This document shows, one piece after another, positions 41,003 through 50,567 of a stretch of 64,000 nt of DNA. A program made the position numbers and the translations under genes. The notes under the pieces are model-generated. The model ran no database searches and had not been told where the DNA came from. It saw only the letters and a list, made by a program, of their open reading frames with translations. How positions within the stretch are numbered: position 1 is the first letter of the stretch; each line of letters begins with the position of its first letter. The DNA comes from Rhodobacter sp. NTK016B (GTDB lineage Bacteria; Pseudomonadota; Alphaproteobacteria; Rhodobacterales; Rhodobacteraceae): NCBI RefSeq assembly GCF_017303295.1, contig NZ_JAFKOK010000004.1, positions 237,490 to 301,489 on the forward strand, written 5' to 3'.

Positions 41003-43790
41003 CAAGGCGTTCTCCGTTCGGATCGAGGAAGCAGGGGGAGACCAGCCGCGCGCGCCGCGTCTCGCCGAGATGGTGAAGCGTGATTTCCTCACCATGACGC
41101 TGCGCGCCGCGTTCGATCAGCCCCAGTGCGACAGGCTGATCGACGCCCGCGCCGGGATAGCTGGAGGTGACGTAACCGATCGAGTGTTTCACGCCCGCCC
41201 GGGTCTCGATCCCATGCGCGCCGACCGGCAGCAGGCCCTGACCATCGGCAGGTATCAACCCGACCAGCTGGTTGCGATCGTCGCGCTGCGCTTCGGGCAG
41301 GGTCAGAGAGCGGCGACCGAGGAAATCGGCCTTCTTGCGTCTGAGCGGCGCGTCCGAGCCCAGATCCATCGGACGGGTCATGCCGTCCGTATCCTTGCCG
41401 ATAACGATGAAGCCCTTTTCGGCCCGCAGGATCATCAGCGCCTCGATCCCCATGGCGCCGCCGCCTTCGTCCTTGGCCGCCGCGATTACCCGGTCCCACA
41501 GGATCGGCGCCAGATCCTGCCGGATCGACAGCTCGTAGGACCGGTCGCCGGTGAAGCTGACGCGGGTCACGCGCAGTTCGTGCCCGTCGATAGCCGTCCA
41601 GCCGGTCGCCATATGCGCAAGATCGCCCGCCTCGATCCCCGCACCCTTCAGGACCGCCAGCGCCTTCGGTCCGCTCACCGTGACCGTCGCCGTCTCGGCG
41701 GTGGCGTCATGGATCCAGATTTGCCGGTCGGGATAACGGTCCTGCCGCCATTCCTCGAGCATCGCGTGAACCGACGCCACATGCGACGAGGAACACGAGA
41801 CGATGAACCGCCCCCCGTCCAGCCGCACCAGCACCCCGTCGTCATGCACGATCCCGCCCTCGGACAGCATGAAGCCATAGCGGCAGCGGCCGGGTTTGAG
41901 CGTGGACATCGTGTTGTAATAGACGAAATCGACGAACTCGGCCGCGTCGCGTCCCATCACCTCAATCTTGCCCAGCGGCGAGGCATCATAGACCCCCACC
42001 GTCTGGCGGGCGCGTTTTGCCTCGCTCTGGATCGCGCTGTCATCGGCGCCGTAATGCACGGGCCTCAGCCAGCCGCCGTATTCGCCCAGCGTGGCCCCCG
42101 CCGTGCGGTGCTGCGGTTCCAGCGCCAGACGGCGCACCGGGTTCATCCGCGACCCGCTGCGCGCACCGGCGAAGCTGGCCAGCGGCACCGGAGTGAAGGG
42201 CGGGCGATAGGTGGTGGTGCCGACTTCGGGGATCGTGCGCCCGGTCAGCGCGCCCATCAGCGCAAGGCCCTGCAGGTTCGAGGTCTTGCCCTGATCCGTA
42301 GCCATGCCCAGCGTGGTGTAGCGCTTCAGATGCTCGACCGAGACGAAATTTTCGCGCTTGGCCAGCTCGACATCCTTGACCGTCACGTCATGCTGATAGT
42401 CGATCCACACGCGTCCCTTCATGCCCGGCCTGGGCCAGGCCTCGGCCACGCGATAGGTCTGAGGCTCGGCCTGAGGGGCATGCCCCACACCCAGCGCGGC
42501 GGGAAGGGCGGCAAAGGCCTCGGCCAGAGTGAAATGCCCGGCGGCGCCCCCGACGGAGATGACAGCGCTGGTGCCCGGACGCGGCACGAAGGCCAGTTTC
42601 GCCGCATCCCAGTCCAGCTTGCCGCCCGATTGCGCGTGCAGGTGGATCGTCGGTGTGAACCCGCCTGAGACCAGCAGAGCATCGCAAGCGATGCTCTCGC
42701 CCGAGGACAGGGTGACGCCCTGTACCTGCTGGCGACCCCGCGCGGACCGGATCGTGGTTCCCTTGCGCGTGTCGATGAGCGTGGCCTCGGCCCCGGCGCT
42801 ACGCAGGACACGAAGGATTTCCTCGCCGGTGTCATTATTCGCGGCGATCACCAGACGCTTGCCCGGAACGAGCGCATAGCGGCGCAGATAGGTCAGCCCG
42901 GCCTGTGCCGACAGGATGCCGGGCAGGTCATTGCGGTCGAAGGGCAGGGGGCGCTCAATGGCCCCCGCCGCCAGAACGATCCGCTGCGGACGAATACGCC
43001 AAAGCAGATCGGCCTGCCCCTCGCGCCGCTGGTTCAGGGCGATGAGCCCGTGATCGTAGACCCCGAAGGCCGTGGTGCGGGTCAGCAGCGTGACGCCCGC
43101 TTCCGCCAGCCGGTCCAGCGCCTGCGCCAGCCACGCCGCGCCTTCCATGCCGTCGATCACTGCCGCGCGCGACAAAAGGCTGCCACCCGCCCGCGTGCCG
43201 TCGTCGCAAAGGACCACGGATTGCCCGGCCTCGGCCAGCATCAGCGCGGCGGCGATACCGACCGGCCCCGCACCGACCACAACCGCGTCGCAATGGTGGT
43301 TGCGCTGCTCGCCCTGCAGGGCGTCAGGCTGCGTGGAATCGACCCGGCCCAGACCGGCCATCGCGCGGATCGAGGGCTCGAACAGGTGCCAGTTCGGACG
43401 CATGAAGGTCTTGTAGTAGAACCCGGACGGAATGAAGCGCGAAAACAGGTCCACGAACCGCGTCCGGTCCGACCTCGCGCCCGGTGCGGCCCCGCAGGCG
43501 CGCAATTCGGCGCCGTCCTGCGCGACCTCGGTCGTCACCCGCTGGTTCGGGTAGACGTGGCCCTTCAGGCGGATATCGGCGTGGATGTTCGGTTCCTCGA
43601 CTCCAGCGCCAAAGATCCCGCGCGGACGGCGGTACTTAAAGCTGCGGCCCAGCACCGTTTCGCCCGAGGCCAGCAGCGCCGAGGCATAGCTGTCGCCGGC
43701 ATAGCCTTGCACCTGGCGGCCGTCATAGGTGAATCGCAGGGGCTGCGTGCGGTCGATCTCGCCCCCTTGGGGCAGGCGGTAAGCGGTCAT
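40995..43790 (-). CDS. soxA: Sarcosine oxidase alpha subunit
   Basis: Alpha subunit of heterotetrameric sarcosine oxidase, 931 residues from ATG 43790 (MTAYRLPQGGEIDRTQPLRFTYDGRQVQGYAGDSYASALLASG), which overlaps the soxD stop. The N-terminal ferredoxin-like 2Fe2S-like fold is followed by an NAD-binding Rossmann domain (DAVVVGAGPVGIAAALMLAEAGQSVVL, about residues 165-191) and a C-terminal GcvT-like tetrahydrofolate domain (about 560-931, KIEVMGRDAAEFVDFVYYNTM, RYGFMLSEGGIVHDDGVLVRL). It oxidises sarcosine to glycine with the methyl group passed to H4-folate. The operon order is soxB-D-A-G. Confidence 0.94.
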   Translation of the reverse strand: MTAYRLPQGGEIDRTQPLRFTYDGRQVQGYAGDSYASALLASGETVLGRSFKYRRPRGIFGAGVEEPNIHADIRLKGHVYPNQRVTTEVAQDGAELRACGAAPGARSDRTRFVDLFSRFIPSGFYYKTFMRPNWHLFEPSIRAMAGLGRVDSTQPDALQGEQRNHHCDAVVVGAGPVGIAAALMLAEAGQSVVLCDDGTRAGGSLLSRAAVIDGMEGAAWLAQALDRLAEAGVTLLTRTTAFGVYDHGLIALNQRREGQADLLWRIRPQRIVLAAGAIERPLPFDRNDLPGILSAQAGLTYLRRYALVPGKRLVIAANNDTGEEILRVLRSAGAEATLIDTRKGTTIRSARGRQQVQGVTLSSGESIACDALLVSGGFTPTIHLHAQSGGKLDWDAAKLAFVPRPGTSAVISVGGAAGHFTLAEAFAALPAALGVGHAPQAEPQTYRVAEAWPRPGMKGRVWIDYQHDVTVKDVELAKRENFVSVEHLKRYTTLGMATDQGKTSNLQGLALMGALTGRTIPEVGTTTYRPPFTPVPLASFAGARSGSRMNPVRRLALEPQHRTAGATLGEYGGWLRPVHYGADDSAIQSEAKRARQTVGVYDASPLGKIEVMGRDAAEFVDFVYYNTMSTLKPGRCRYGFMLSEGGIVHDDGVLVRLDGGRFIVSCSSSHVASVHAMLEEWRQDRYPDRQIWIHDATAETATVTVSGPKALAVLKGAGIEAGDLAHMATGWTAIDGHELRVTRVSFTGDRSYELSIRQDLAPILWDRVIAAAKDEGGGAMGIEALMILRAEKGFIVIGKDTDGMTRPMDLGSDAPLRRKKADFLGRRSLTLPEAQRDDRNQLVGLIPADGQGLLPVGAHGIETRAGVKHSIGYVTSSYPGAGVDQPVALGLIERGAQRHGEEITLHHLGETRRARLVSPCFLDPNGERLDA

Positions 43791-44050
43791 CCGTGGCTCC
43801 CCAAAGCGTGGCCCGGTTGGGCGCGCATGGTCAGCGTGTCGCGCTCCATGACGAAGACCTCCAGACAGGTGGTGTGCATCCAGATCTCGCGCGCCGTGCC
43901 TTTCGGGTTGTCGCGCAGATGGAGATAGGCCGCCCAATCGGCGGCAGAGACCGAAGCGCCGCCACCGGGGCGGTCGTTGCCGGCCTCGCCGCCGAAATGG
44001 AACTCGGTTTCCGGGCGGGGGCCGCAAAAGGGACAGGAGAAGATCTGCAT
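43787..44050 (-). CDS. soxD: Sarcosine oxidase delta subunit
   Basis: Delta subunit, 87 residues, binding zinc: Cys6 and Cys9 (SCPFCG), His59 and Cys62 (WMHTTCLEVF) are the expected ligands. The rest (ARPETEFHFGGEAGNDRP, WAAYLHLRDNPKGTAREIW) matches the family. It starts nine bases after the soxB stop and overlaps the soxA start by four bases. Confidence 0.93.
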   Translation of the reverse strand: MQIFSCPFCGPRPETEFHFGGEAGNDRPGGGASVSAADWAAYLHLRDNPKGTAREIWMHTTCLEVFVMERDTLTMRAQPGHALGSHG

Positions 44051-44059
44051 CGGAAACTC

Positions 44060-45313
44060 CTAGTGCGCGATACCTGAGCCGGCGGCCTCGTCGATGAGGC
44101 GCCCGGTGGTGAAACGGTCAAGGTCGAAGGGCCGCGAGATGTCGTGGTGCTGCCCGGTCGCCAGAAGGTGGGCCAGCAGCGTGCCGCCCGCCGGGATCGC
44201 CTTGAACCCGCCGGTGCCCCAGCCGCCGTTCAGGAACAGGCCGGGCAGGGGGCTCTCGCCCAATAGGGGCGAGCTGTCTGGCACCACGTCGACGATCCCC
44301 GCCCATTGCCGCATCAGCTTCAGCTGGCGGAAGGCCGGGAACATTTCCAGCAGGCCCCCGATCACCGTTTCCAGCACCGGCAGGTTGCCGCGCTGACCGT
44401 AAGACGGCACGCGGTCCAAAGCGCCGCCGATGACGATCTCACCCTTGTCGGACTGGCTGGCATAGGTGCCGGTGCCGGGCGACAGCACCACCGTGTCGAG
44501 GATCGGTTTGACCGGCTCGGACACGCAGGCCTGCAGGGCATAGGATGTGACCGGCAGACGGAAACCGGCCTTGGCCGCCAGAACCGACGTATGCCCCGCC
44601 ACCGCCATGCCGATGCGCTCGGCCCGGACCTCGCCGCGCGAGGTGCGCAGGCCTCGGCAGCGACCGCCCTCGATGATGAAGTCCTCGACCTCGCATTGCT
44701 GGATGATGTCGACGCCCAGCCGGGAGGCCGCGCGGGCATAGCCCCAGGCGACGGCATCGTGACGCGCGGTGCCGGCGCGGCCCTGCCAGATGCCACCCAA
44801 AGCGGGATAGCGCGCATCCGGTCCGCCGTGATGGATCGGCAGACGCTTGCGCACGGCCTCGGCATCCATCAGCTCGGCATCGGTGCCGTTGATCTGCATC
44901 GCGTTGACGATGCGGGCCGACATCTCCATCTCGGCGGGCGTATGGGCGAGGCTGACCATGCCGCGCTGCGACAGCATGATGTTGTAGTTCAGCTCGATCG
45001 ACAGTTTTTCGTAGAGTTTCAGCGACAGGTCATAGAGCCGCACGCTTTCCGGAAAGAAATAGTTCGAACGCACCACCGTGGTGTTGCGCCCGGTATTGCC
45101 GCCGCCGATCCAGCCCTTTTCGATCACCGCGACATTGGTGATCCCGTGGGTCTTGGCAAGGTAGTAAGCGGTCGCCAGCCCCTGTCCGCCGCCGCCGATG
45201 ATGACGACATCGTAGCGCGGTTTGAGCGGGCGGTCGTCCCAGGCGGGTTGCCAGCCTTTCTGGCCGGTCAACCCTTCCTTGAGGAGAGAAAGCGCGGAAT
45301 AGTGACGGGTCAT
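44060..45313 (-). CDS. soxB: Sarcosine oxidase beta subunit
   Basis: Beta subunit with the FAD and covalent FMN site, 417 residues. The FAD Rossmann motif is VVIIGGGGQGLATAYYLAKTHG (residues 36-57). His185 in TARHDAVAWG is probably the histidine that carries FMN covalently, by alignment memory. GGWGTGGFKAIPAGG near the C-terminus is typical. Its ATG overlaps the DMGDH-like stop by four bases (45310-45313). The enzyme acts on sarcosine in the cytoplasm, producing glycine, formaldehyde or methylene-H4F and hydrogen peroxide. Confidence 0.94.
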   Translation of the reverse strand: MTRHYSALSLLKEGLTGQKGWQPAWDDRPLKPRYDVVIIGGGGQGLATAYYLAKTHGITNVAVIEKGWIGGGNTGRNTTVVRSNYFFPESVRLYDLSLKLYEKLSIELNYNIMLSQRGMVSLAHTPAEMEMSARIVNAMQINGTDAELMDAEAVRKRLPIHHGGPDARYPALGGIWQGRAGTARHDAVAWGYARAASRLGVDIIQQCEVEDFIIEGGRCRGLRTSRGEVRAERIGMAVAGHTSVLAAKAGFRLPVTSYALQACVSEPVKPILDTVVLSPGTGTYASQSDKGEIVIGGALDRVPSYGQRGNLPVLETVIGGLLEMFPAFRQLKLMRQWAGIVDVVPDSSPLLGESPLPGLFLNGGWGTGGFKAIPAGGTLLAHLLATGQHHDISRPFDLDRFTTGRLIDEAAGSGIAH

Positions 45314-47721
45314 TGCCGGATTTTCTGCCCTGAGGGATCATAGGGCGAGGCCGGGATCACCCGCGCGGCGACCTCTTCGGCGACGACGTGCATCGTCAAT
45401 TCCGTGCCGGGGGCCGAGACCGAGCGGTCGACCATCGCCATGGCGAAGCTGCGGCCAAGGGTGTGCCCATATCCGCCCGAGGTGACGTAGCCCACGCGCT
45501 TGCCGTCGTGCCAGATCGGCTCGTACCCGGTGGCGTCGGCATTGGTGGCGTCAACCTCCAGCATGACAACCAGCGTCTGCGGCGGGTTGGCGCGTTCGGC
45601 AAGGGCTGCGCCACGGCCGACGAAAGCGGGCTTGTCGAAATCGATGAAGCGGTCGAGCCCGGTCTGCGCCGGCGTGTAGCCTTGCGTGAATTCGCGCGAC
45701 CAGATGCCGAAGCTCTTTTCCAGCCGCAGCGACAGCAACGCGGCGAAGCCTACATCGCGCAGACCCAGATCCGCGCCCGCCTTCAGGATCGCCTTGCGCA
45801 GGCTGGCTTGTTCCAGCGCGCCGCAATTGATCTCGTATCCCAGTTCGCCCGAGAGAGACATCCGCGCGACTTTGGTCCGGAACAGTCCGAAATCCAGCGT
45901 GCGGCAGGCCATGAACGGCAGGCCCTTGTGCGACACGTCGTCGGTGGTGAGCCGCTCGAGTATCTTGCGGGCGTTCGGGCCGAACAGCGACAGGCCGGTG
46001 GTGGCATCCGTGATGTCGCGCAGGCTGACGCCCTCGGCCATGTGATCCTCGAACCAGCGCATGTGCCATTCGCGCAGGTAATACGAGCCCATGATCCACC
46101 AGCTGCCGTCACCCCAGTTGAGCACGGTCAGATCGCCCTTGAGCTTGCCGTTCTGACCCAGCATTGGCGCCAGACGCGCGCGGCCCGGTCCCGGCAGGCG
46201 GCAGGCGAGCAGGGTGTCCAGCCACGCCTCGGCGCCCGGCCCGGTGACCTCGTAGCGCGAAAAGGCGGTCATATCGAGCAGCCCCGCGCCTTCGCGCGCG
46301 GCGCGGGCTTCGTCGCCGATGATGTCGAACGCGTTCGAGCGGCGCAGCGTCGGTTTCTCGGTAAAGCCCTCGGGTGCGAAATAGAGCGGCTGCTCCAGCC
46401 CCCAACCGACGCCCCATTGGCAGCCAGCGGCGCTGAGATCGGCATAGACCGGCGGGGTTTTCAGCGGACGGGCGGCGGGCAGCTGCTCGTTCGGATAGGA
46501 CATGATGAAGCGGCGCGAATAGAACTGGCCGGTGGTCTGACGGATATACTCGCGGTTGGTGGCGAAATCGCCGTAGCGGGCGATATCCATGCCGAAGATA
46601 TCGGCCTCGGGCTCGCCATGGATCATCCATTCGGCCAGCGATTTGCCGACACCGCCGCCCTGCAGGAAGCCCGCCATCACGCCGCAGGCGACCCAGTAGT
46701 TGCGCGTGCCGCGCACCGGGCCGACCAGCGGGTTGCCATCGGGCGAGAAGGTGAAGGCACCGTTGACCCAGCGCTTGATCCCGGTCGTCTCAAGGCAGGG
46801 GAAGCGGCTGAAGCCGAGGCTCAGCTCTTCCTCGATGCGGCCGAGGTCTTCTTGCAACAGCTCGATCCCGAAGTCCCAGGGCGCGCCGTCCATCTGCCAG
46901 TGTTTGAAGTCCCGTTCATAAATGCCCAGAAGAAGACCCTTCTGTTCCTGACGGGTATACGAGAACCCCTCGGGGTCGACGATCAGCGGAACCTCGCGGC
47001 CCAGTTCGACCAGTTCGGGGATCGATTCCGTCACCAGATAATGGTGCTCCATCGGGGTCACCGGCAGCTCGACCCCGGCCATGCGCCCGACCCGCTTGGC
47101 CCACAGACCGCCCGCATTGACCACATGTTCAGCCAGAATGACGCCCTTGTCTGTATGGACCTCCCAGGTGCCATCGGCGCGCTGCGACAGGCTTTCAACC
47201 TTGGTGTGTTCAAGGATCGACGCGCCCCGGTTCTTCGCGGCGCGGGCATAGGCATGGACCACGGCCGAGGGGTCGATATGCCCCTCGCGATCGCTCCAGA
47301 GCCCGCCGATCACGCCCTCGGTCGAGACGATCGGGCAGCGGCGCTTGATTTCTTCCGGTGAAATCAGCTCCACATCGTCGATGCCCAGCGACTGGAAGGT
47401 ACGCAGCGAGGCTTTCAGCGCTTCCCAGCGGTCGGGGCCGCTGGCCAGCGTGATGCCGCCGGTCATGTGCATACCGATTTCGATGCCGGATTCCGTGCCG
47501 ACTTCTTGCAGAAGGTCGATCGTGTAGGACTGAAGCGCCGCAATATTCGGGTCCGAGTTCAGCGCGTGGAAACCACCCGCCGCGTGCCAGCTGGACCCGG
47601 CGGTCAGCACGTCGCGTTCGAGCAGGGCGACATCGGGCCAGCCGAACTTTGTCAGGTGATAGGCAACCGAGGCCCCGACCACACCCCCACCGATGATGAC
47701 GACCTGATACTGCGATTTCAT
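45310..47721 (-). CDS. Dimethylglycine/sarcosine dehydrogenase-like FAD enzyme with GcvT domain
   Basis: An 803-residue flavoprotein with an N-terminal DAO-type FAD domain (GGGVVGASVAYHL, residues 11-23) and a C-terminal GcvT/aminomethyltransferase domain (about 430-803). His46 in SSWHAAGGFHAL is at the covalent FAD position of dimethylglycine and sarcosine dehydrogenases. It has both substrate and folate domains in one chain, so it probably converts dimethylglycine to sarcosine plus methylene-H4F, feeding SoxBDAG. ATG 47721 (MKSQYQVVIIGGG) was chosen over upstream in-frame starts that are not protein-like. It is the first gene of the operon, controlled from 47722-47780. Confidence 0.9.
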   Translation of the reverse strand: MKSQYQVVIIGGGVVGASVAYHLTKFGWPDVALLERDVLTAGSSWHAAGGFHALNSDPNIAALQSYTIDLLQEVGTESGIEIGMHMTGGITLASGPDRWEALKASLRTFQSLGIDDVELISPEEIKRRCPIVSTEGVIGGLWSDREGHIDPSAVVHAYARAAKNRGASILEHTKVESLSQRADGTWEVHTDKGVILAEHVVNAGGLWAKRVGRMAGVELPVTPMEHHYLVTESIPELVELGREVPLIVDPEGFSYTRQEQKGLLLGIYERDFKHWQMDGAPWDFGIELLQEDLGRIEEELSLGFSRFPCLETTGIKRWVNGAFTFSPDGNPLVGPVRGTRNYWVACGVMAGFLQGGGVGKSLAEWMIHGEPEADIFGMDIARYGDFATNREYIRQTTGQFYSRRFIMSYPNEQLPAARPLKTPPVYADLSAAGCQWGVGWGLEQPLYFAPEGFTEKPTLRRSNAFDIIGDEARAAREGAGLLDMTAFSRYEVTGPGAEAWLDTLLACRLPGPGRARLAPMLGQNGKLKGDLTVLNWGDGSWWIMGSYYLREWHMRWFEDHMAEGVSLRDITDATTGLSLFGPNARKILERLTTDDVSHKGLPFMACRTLDFGLFRTKVARMSLSGELGYEINCGALEQASLRKAILKAGADLGLRDVGFAALLSLRLEKSFGIWSREFTQGYTPAQTGLDRFIDFDKPAFVGRGAALAERANPPQTLVVMLEVDATNADATGYEPIWHDGKRVGYVTSGGYGHTLGRSFAMAMVDRSVSAPGTELTMHVVAEEVAARVIPASPYDPSGQKIRQ

Positions 47722-48035
47722 GTGTGCACTCCTGCAGTCGTACGATTCGGCTCTACAGTACACAACTGTACGTCATTTTGGCTACACTGTTCTTGACGAT
47801 GCTCCGGACAAGAAAACGCCGGGCCTTTGACGAGCAACCATGCGATGTGGAATGAGGATTTCCGCCGTCTGGCGATCGGCATCCCGTAACAGGATGCGCT
47901 TGCCGGGCCGCGTCAGGCCAGTCGGTCGCAAGATTTCGGGACGTGAGATGGCGGCGGCTTACGCTGGAGCCAGCGTTTCGGACTTACAGAGGTAAGCCCG
48001 CATCCTGGACACTCAGCCGGAGACTTTCGCGGCAA
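47722..48035. other. Promoter and structured region before the DMGDH-sox operon
   Basis: There is no gene in this 314-base gap. On the DMGDH side lies a palindromic operator (47758-47771). At 47957-47998 there are mutually exclusive hairpins: GGCTTAC (47957-47963) with GTAAGCC (47992-47998), against CGCTGG/CCAGCG (47962-47975) and CTTAC/GTAAG (47983-47996). As minus-strand RNA these lie 38 bases after the tetR stop. Between 47780 and 47956 I see nothing specific. Confidence 0.45.
47758..47771 (-). promoter_or_regulatory. Palindromic operator upstream of the DMGDH-sox operon
   Basis: GTACACAACTGTAC has GTACA/TGTAC arms around four bases, and an overlapping ACAGT/ACTGT dyad at 47755-47769. It lies 37 bases before the DMGDH-like ATG, in a good position for an operator. 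The binding regulator could be the TetR proteins at 39774 or 48036, or the LysR; the sequence does not decide. Confidence 0.55.
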
Positions 48036-48746
48036 TCAGCTCTGGCTCTCGCCACCGGCCGGGCAGCGCAGCGACAAGCCGTCCAGCACGAGGTCACGCT
48101 TTTGCTCCCACCAAGCGCGGGACGTGCCTTGCATGACCGCGATCATACCGCCGATCTCTGTGCCTTGCGCGGGGTTCGCGGCAGCCTCGTCCTGCCATAC
48201 ATTGATGATGCGCTGCAGCGGGGTCTCGCCCGCGTCGCCCGCCCTGTTCAGCCCCTGCCAACCCGTGAAGCAATCGCCGGCAAGGTCGATAAGCGTATCC
48301 ATGGCCAGCACCGCGTCCGGCAGCGAAAAGCCATAGGCCTGAAGCCGGGCGACAGCCTCGGCGAAAGACCGGATGCCCGAGCGCGGCATGACCTGCATGC
48401 TTCGGAACGCCTCGGCCAGACCGGGGTTTTTCTCGTAGAGATCCCAGATGGCGTCGGTGATGACGATCAGGTCCTCGCGCCAGCCCGCGCCCATGGTGCC
48501 GCGCCATTCGAGATCCGCGACCGCCATTTCGGCAGCCAGCGCCAGAATGGCGTCGCGGTTCTCGACATGGCGATAAAGCGAGGAATGATCGACGCCGAGA
48601 TGCGTGGCAAGCGCGGTGACCGTCGCCTTGTCGAGGCCCAGCTCCAACGCCGCGCGGGCGATCTGCTCGCGCGACAGCCGGGGCGGACGTCCCCGGCCAC
48701 GGCGCGGGGGCGTATCCGTTTTCGAAGGCTGGGAGGGCGTCTGCAT
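48036..48746 (-). CDS. TetR-family regulator of the ABC transporter pair
   Basis: A 236-residue TetR repressor. About 20 polar residues with an Arg-Gly-rich stretch (RRGRGRPPRLSREQ) precede the HTH (IARAALELGLDKATVTALATHLGVDHSSLYRHVENRDAILALAAEMA); the rest is an all-helical effector domain with several Trp. It starts 39 bases after the stop of the second ABC gene, on the same strand, so it is likely part of the ABC operon. The dyad at 52400-52416 in front of that operon is its probable operator. Confidence 0.88.
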   Translation of the reverse strand: MQTPSQPSKTDTPPRRGRGRPPRLSREQIARAALELGLDKATVTALATHLGVDHSSLYRHVENRDAILALAAEMAVADLEWRGTMGAGWREDLIVITDAIWDLYEKNPGLAEAFRSMQVMPRSGIRSFAEAVARLQAYGFSLPDAVLAMDTLIDLAGDCFTGWQGLNRAGDAGETPLQRIINVWQDEAAANPAQGTEIGGMIAVMQGTSRAWWEQKRDLVLDGLSLRCPAGGESQS

Positions 48747-48785
48747 GGCGCGTGCCTAGCGTATTGCGGCCGGTATCGCCAGCGC

Positions 48786-50567
48786 TCAGCCGCCCATCTG
48801 CCAGCCCGAGGCACGGGCGCGGTGGCTCCACAACCCGGCATAAAGCCCATCGCGCGCCAGCAGATCTTCATGCTGCCCGCGCTCGACAATACGGCCGTTA
48901 TCGACCACCAGAATCTGGTCCGCCGACTGGATGGTTGAGAGTTTGTGCGCCACGACGATCAACGTGCGGCCTTCGACCAGCCGCGCAAGCCCGGTCTGAA
49001 TGGCGCGCTCGTTGGTCGGGTCGATGGCGGCGGTGGCCTCGTCCATCAGCACGACGGGCGCATCTTTCAGGATGGCGCGTGCGATGGATATCCGCTGCCG
49101 CTCGCCGCCAGACAGGGCGTGCCCGCCTTCGCCGACTTCAGTCTCATAACCCCGGGGCAGGGCGGTGATGAAATCATGCGCCTGCGCGGCGCGCGCGGCT
49201 TCCTCGATCTCGGCATCTGTGGCGCCCGGCTTGCCGATGGCGATGTTGTCGCGGATCGTGCCCGAGAACAGATAGACCTGCTGGAAGACAACGGTCACCA
49301 GTTCCGCCAGACCCTCCTCGCCGATCCGGGCGACATCGGCACCACCGATGGTGACGCGCCCGGCACTGGCATCCCAGAAACGCGGGATCAGGTTCAGGAT
49401 CGTGCTTTTGCCCGAGCCCGAGGGGCCGACAATGGCGGTCATCGTGCGCTCGGGCACGCGGAAGCTGACATCGTGCAGCACGTCCTTGTCCGGCGCATAG
49501 CCGAAGCGCACGCCCTCGAAGGCGACCTCGTTGCCCATGGGGCGCGCATCGGCGCCGACCGGCAGATCCGGTGCGGAGAGGATGCGGTCCATTCGGATGA
49601 GCGAGGCATCGGCCATGCGCACGGCCTCCATCACGCCCAGCAGCGACAGCAGCGGCGCATAGAGCGAGAACAACAGCAAAAGCGCCGTGATCGCCGTGCC
49701 TGTTTCCGCCAGCGCGTCCAGCCGCCCGCCCAGAATCCAGATCACCAGCGGTGCGCCCAGCATGACAATCATGCCAAACAGCGCCATGGGCAGCGTCAGT
49801 TGCACGACCATGCGGATCGAGATGTCGCGGAAATCGTTAATCGCCTTGCGGAAACTCTCTTGACCCTGCGCGACCTGATTGAAGGCCCGCACCACGCCCA
49901 TGCCCTGAACATACTCGATCATCCTCGCGCCCGCTTCGGCCTGCATGTCCTGACGTTTGATGCCCAGCCGCGACAATCGCCGCGAGGTGCCGAGGAACAC
50001 GGGCAGCGCGACGACGATGGAGATTGCAGCCGACAGCGCCACCAGCGGGTCGCGCGACAACAGAACGAGGAAGATCGCCACGGGCAGTCCGAGCGCTTGG
50101 GCGATGCGCGGCAGTCCGTCGGAGAAGAAACTCTCGAGCATCTGCATATCCGAGGTGAGCACCGTCACGGTGTCGCCCCGGTGCCGCGCCTGATGGAAAC
50201 CCAGCGGCAGGTGGCGCAGTTTCTCAAGGATGCTGAGCCGCAGATGCCCCGCGACTTCGTAGGAGGACAACCACGAGGCGCGCGTGGACAGGTAGCCCAG
50301 CACGACTTGCCCGAGAAGCGAAAGGGCCATCAGCCCACTTGCCTGCAGGATCCAGATTGTCGTCATCGGTCGCCCCCCGGCCAAGCCGGTGACCACCCAG
50401 ACGACGACGCCAAAGCTGAGCCCCAGCATCAGGCTTTGCAAAAAGCGCAACAGGATACCCCGCGCGACCCGCCCTTTCAGCGGCCCGGCGAGTTGCCAGG
50501 CTCGCTTGAGGCTCTCCAGATCAGACCGGCTTTCGGGGATGCTGATCCCGGCTTCTGTAACGCTCAT
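48786..50567 (-). CDS. ABC transporter half, fused membrane and ATPase domains (second of pair)
   Basis: A 593-residue type IV half-transporter. Six helices (about residues 35-325) are followed by an ATPase domain: Walker A GPSGSGKS, LSGGERQR signature, Walker B VVLMDEATAAIDP and a switch His near VVAHKLS. It overlaps the partner gene by four bases (50564-50567), so they form a heterodimer. The helical-domain phrases YVQGMGVVRAFNQ resemble YbtP/YbtQ and IrtA/IrtB, which import iron-siderophore complexes despite the exporter fold; the export alternative remains open because no iron genes are adjacent. Confidence 0.9.
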   Translation of the reverse strand: MSVTEAGISIPESRSDLESLKRAWQLAGPLKGRVARGILLRFLQSLMLGLSFGVVVWVVTGLAGGRPMTTIWILQASGLMALSLLGQVVLGYLSTRASWLSSYEVAGHLRLSILEKLRHLPLGFHQARHRGDTVTVLTSDMQMLESFFSDGLPRIAQALGLPVAIFLVLLSRDPLVALSAAISIVVALPVFLGTSRRLSRLGIKRQDMQAEAGARMIEYVQGMGVVRAFNQVAQGQESFRKAINDFRDISIRMVVQLTLPMALFGMIVMLGAPLVIWILGGRLDALAETGTAITALLLLFSLYAPLLSLLGVMEAVRMADASLIRMDRILSAPDLPVGADARPMGNEVAFEGVRFGYAPDKDVLHDVSFRVPERTMTAIVGPSGSGKSTILNLIPRFWDASAGRVTIGGADVARIGEEGLAELVTVVFQQVYLFSGTIRDNIAIGKPGATDAEIEEAARAAQAHDFITALPRGYETEVGEGGHALSGGERQRISIARAILKDAPVVLMDEATAAIDPTNERAIQTGLARLVEGRTLIVVAHKLSTIQSADQILVVDNGRIVERGQHEDLLARDGLYAGLWSHRARASGWQMGG

